Part shown: positions 31,376 through 33,527 of the stretch, one piece after another
How the letters are laid out: every line of letters begins with the position of its first letter
Numbering within the stretch: the stretch's first letter is position 1
Assembly: GCA_045126975.1 (NCBI GenBank)
Contig: JBGVPL010000012.1
Location: 1 to 33,527 of the forward strand
Direction of reading: 5' to 3'
DNA length: 33,527 nucleotides
Origin: Aphodosoma sp045126975
GTDB taxonomy: Bacteria > Bacteroidota > Bacteroidia > Bacteroidales > Paludibacteraceae
Position numbers and translations under genes: made by a program
The notes under the pieces: generated by a model
Seen by the model: only the letters and a program-made list of their open reading frames with translations
Databases searched by the model: none
What the model was told of the DNA's origin: nothing

Positions 31376-32395
31376 CTATTTTATTTCATCTGACTTATTA
31401 AGTTTGCGTGCAAGATACATATATTCTTGTAAAAACATCCAAAACGGCAATGTAATAAAACATGTCAATGGAATAAAAATCAACTGCCATACAAATTGTA
31501 TCGAAGTATAGAAAGCTTCATCTTTTACCTTCCAACGCACAATCAACCATACCAACCATAAAGGAAAGGTTACAACCCCAGCAACTAATGCCAATGGAGA
31601 TAAAATAACTAACAAGAAAATTAGCAACCATTTAGGCATACGATGCTTAGGAAACCAATTCAACTCTTTAGGCGGATTTTTCTTGAGTTCTTGCCAATTC
31701 TTTTCATAATTTTCATCATCAGGCACCCACAATATCAACTCACGCATTCGTTTAGTAAGTTCCTCACGCATCTCAAGAATCAATTTCGAATACTCCAAAT
31801 CACTATGTTCTGCAACAAACTCAGTAACATTCATCGGTTTACCAATATTAACAACAAGAGTATCCCAAAGATTAAACCAATCGCCATATTCCAAACCAAC
31901 TGGCACAATATATATAGGCTTTTCTTTACCAAATTCTTCATTTGCACGAAGCGAAATTCTGAATATCCCTTTCTTTAAAGGAAGTAAAGAGTGTTTCGCT
32001 CTATGAGTTCCCTCTGGCAAAATACAAAATGGCACACCTGTGCGCAATGTTTCAATAGCACGATTCTCCGTCTCATCATTTTTAAGCACTTCACTCGCTC
32101 CATCTCGCATACGACGAATAGGCATAATTTTAATCCAATTAAGAAACTTAGCTATTCTCTTATTACGAAAAATATCTGCTCTTGCAACAAACACTTTATG
32201 CCCTTTATTGATAAATAACACAGCAAGGGCATCCTGCAAAGCATTAGTATGATTAGGAGCAAAGATTATCGCTCCGTCAGTTGGAATATTCTCCTTACCC
32301 ACATATTTAATATGACGATAAGACCTATGAAACATCCATTTTACAAAAGGATAACAAATACGATACCCGATATTTTCATCATATATCTGTTTCAT
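31376..32395 (-). CDS. 1-acylglycerol-3-phosphate acyltransferase-like protein
   Basis: A 339-residue membrane-associated acyltransferase of the PlsC superfamily, which transfers a fatty acyl group to lysophosphatidic acid or a related acceptor. The catalytic motif is APNHTNALQDA (46-56), i.e. H-x5-D, the variant seen in glycerol-3-phosphate acyltransferases of the Gpt2 type, rather than the standard H-x4-D. PEGTH is the second acyltransferase block and IYIVPVGLEYGDW a later one. Two membrane helices follow near 258-290, and a third hydrophobic stretch near 306-325. It is first in the three-gene minus-strand unit, with a canonical promoter at 32451-32481. Confidence 0.87.
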   Translation of the reverse strand: MKQIYDENIGYRICYPFVKWMFHRSYRHIKYVGKENIPTDGAIIFAPNHTNALQDALAVLFINKGHKVFVARADIFRNKRIAKFLNWIKIMPIRRMRDGASEVLKNDETENRAIETLRTGVPFCILPEGTHRAKHSLLPLKKGIFRISLRANEEFGKEKPIYIVPVGLEYGDWFNLWDTLVVNIGKPMNVTEFVAEHSDLEYSKLILEMREELTKRMRELILWVPDDENYEKNWQELKKNPPKELNWFPKHRMPKWLLIFLLVILSPLALVAGVVTFPLWLVWLIVRWKVKDEAFYTSIQFVWQLIFIPLTCFITLPFWMFLQEYMYLARKLNKSDEIK

Positions 32396-32450
32396 GCTTT
32401 TAAATCTTTAAATATTATACTTTAAACCCACTTAACAGTCAAATAATCTA

Positions 32451-32481
32451 CAAATGTACAATATTTTTTTGATATAACAAA
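32451..32481 (-). promoter_or_regulatory. Promoter of the acyltransferase-DUF819-barrel unit
   Basis: Minus-strand TTTG (32478-32481), 19-bp spacer, TACATTTG (32451-32458). Confidence 0.75.
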
Positions 32482-32501
32482 ACGTTTAGCACATAAACTG
32501 A

Positions 32502-33119
32502 CTACACCTCATACATTTCCCTTTGCAACAATTCTAAAAATCTCGCTCCATCACCACCATCCATCTGCACATGATGAAACTGAAACGATATTGGCAACAA
32601 AGTCTTAAACCAACCCTTACGATATTTTCCCCACATCACCATCGGATTACAAAACTTATCAGTATATTGATTTACTATACAATCCAACTCGGTTTGAATC
32701 ATAGCAGATGTACCAACAACCATATAATCATCCAAAAACGAACTCTTACATTCTGATGCAACTTGACCCGTCATTCTCTTGTAAACTTCAAAAAACTGTT
32801 TTAAATCCACATCAAACGGAATATCACACGAATTAATTCCACCTTTTATATTCTTAACAATAACATTTATAGCCAATCTATCATATTTATACAATTTACC
32901 CTGCTCTGGTAACAAATAAAACTCCTCCAACTGATTCGCAGCCTTACCAATACACCAACAAAGTAAGGCATTAAACCCTACTCCAAATTTCTTACTCATC
33001 TTCAACACTCTACTTACATCAAACGTTTTTGTTAACGTAACCATAGGCATCGGCGAAGAGATCCAAAGTTCAAATGCCTTACCTCTCAAAGTATCCTGCG
33101 GATTCACTTCTACTTTCAT
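32502..33119 (-). CDS. CatA-like O-acetyltransferase
   Basis: A 205-residue protein of the chloramphenicol acetyltransferase fold, which uses acetyl-CoA to acetylate a hydroxyl group and works as a trimer. The catalytic histidine is in FHHVQMDGGDGARFLELLQ (H183, motif HHxxxDG). FNALLCWCIGKAAN and FDVSRVLKMSKKFGVGF match the helices around the CoA site. The N-terminus lacks the usual W-x-R-x2-H-F segment of resistance CATs, and the protein is slightly short, so a housekeeping or detoxifying role is at least as likely as chloramphenicol resistance. It has its own promoter at 33172-33203. Confidence 0.82.
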   Translation of the reverse strand: MKVEVNPQDTLRGKAFELWISSPMPMVTLTKTFDVSRVLKMSKKFGVGFNALLCWCIGKAANQLEEFYLLPEQGKLYKYDRLAINVIVKNIKGGINSCDIPFDVDLKQFFEVYKRMTGQVASECKSSFLDDYMVVGTSAMIQTELDCIVNQYTDKFCNPMVMWGKYRKGWFKTLLPISFQFHHVQMDGGDGARFLELLQREMYEV

Positions 33120-33171
33120 ATCAAATTACATAAACTAAAAAAAAAATCACAACATATATCTATTTTGCTTG

Positions 33172-33203
33172 CAAAATTACAAAATATAATTAAATAACAC
33201 AAA
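33172..33203 (-). promoter_or_regulatory. Promoter of the CAT-like gene
   Basis: Minus-strand TTTG (33200-33203), 20-bp spacer, TAATTTTG (33172-33179). Confidence 0.65.
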
Positions 33204-33262
33204 TTTTTATTTTTTCCACAAATATACACAAATAAAATTACCCCCTCCAACCATAAACAATC

Positions 33263-33297
33263 GACTATTGACTATAGACTATTGACCATAGACAACA
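33263..33297. repeat. Five heptads beyond the 5S terminator
   Basis: GACTATT-GACTATA-GACTATT-GACCATA-GACAACA, abutting the T tract of the rRNA operon terminator. Confidence 0.85.
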
Positions 33298-33331
33298 AAA
33301 AAAGAGAGTCTATTCTTTCGAATAAACTCTC
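33297..33331 (-). terminator. Terminator of the rRNA operon
   Basis: On the minus strand GAGAGTTTATTC-GAAA-GAATAGACTCTC (12 bp, one G-T pair, GNRA loop) then seven T. Confidence 0.9.
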
Positions 33332-33339
33332 TCTAAAAA

Positions 33340-33448
<109 letters not shown>

Positions 33449-33459
33449 AATATCTTTTT

Positions 33460-33501
33460 TAGTTACTAGTTATTAGTGTTTAGTTATTAACGACTAGTAA
33501 A
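33460..33501. repeat. Six heptads in the 23S-5S spacer
   Basis: TAGTTAC-TAGTTAT-TAGTGTT-TAGTTAT-TAACGAC-TAGTAAA, exact 7-bp phase, within DNA that is transcribed as part of the rRNA precursor. Confidence 0.85.
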
Positions 33502-33527
33502 CTATATCTTTAGGTATTGCACGTTAT

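Noticed and set aside
32502..33119. Antibiotic resistance gene (chloramphenicol)
   Set aside because: The fold and catalytic His are there, but the N-terminal signature of resistance enzymes is not, and there is no mobile context.

Overview
The window is chromosomal DNA from a member of the Bacteroidota, most likely an uncultured Bacteroidales. The promoters show this: many genes are preceded by the phylum-specific -7 box TAnnTTTG, and about eight of these also have a TTG/TTTG -33 box 19-20 bp upstream. Ribosome-binding purine tracts are mostly absent. Gene content agrees: a Bacteroidetes-style ParC, an HU-CCDC81/SPOR protein, an S16 with an Ala/Lys/Glu tail, and a TonB-like C-terminal protein.

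Layout. 1-1426 (minus): ptb and the start of buk, a butyrate-forming pair. 1625-5119 (minus): a small periplasmic TonB-like protein and ParC. 5578-5961 (minus): a lipoprotein. 6091-6322 (minus): a canonical promoter followed by a long nested-helix structure, which I call as a structured RNA of about 200 nt with 6S-like architecture. 6624-13994 is a defence island between the housekeeping genes parC and divIC. It holds a Septu pair (PtuA ATPase, PtuB HNH nuclease) with a 490-bp leader containing a 39-codon ORF, a relic of a PglX-like methylase, a large SMEK-NACHT STAND protein, and a decayed YhcG (DUF1016) nuclease gene.

14090-18350 is housekeeping: divIC/ftsB-like, an RluA-family pseudouridine synthase bracketed by two copies of a repeat element, tRNA-His, an AlkD-like HEAT protein, the HU/SPOR protein and rpsP. 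18445-25886 is a cell-surface polysaccharide operon: an EpsG-type polymerase, five glycosyltransferases, UDP-galactopyranose mutase (so galactofuranose is expected in the polymer) and a WbqC-like protein. Most junctions overlap or nearly touch. One exception is split by a 196-bp miniature inverted-repeat element with a clear 5-bp target duplication. 26020-28494 carries ilvE and gapA, both highly expressed types. 28700-32395 (minus) is a tightly packed unit of a PlsC-like acyltransferase, a DUF819 membrane protein and an Omp85-like barrel. 32502-33119 (minus) is a CAT-like acyltransferase. 33340-33448 (minus) is a 5S rRNA at the end of an rRNA operon that continues beyond the window.

The most unexplained structure is a layer of tiny repeats over these genes. 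At least 17 sites hold arrays of 3-11 units with a period of exactly 7 bp. The unit sequence differs from site to site, and arrays sit at starts, stops and linkers, sometimes inside reading frames. There are also recurrent GACGCAAT/ATTGCGTC palindromes, a shared 16-nt leader directly before three unrelated start codons, and several nested-hairpin elements. I saw no array between about 6.55 and 14.0 kb, which fits separate ancestry of the defence island.
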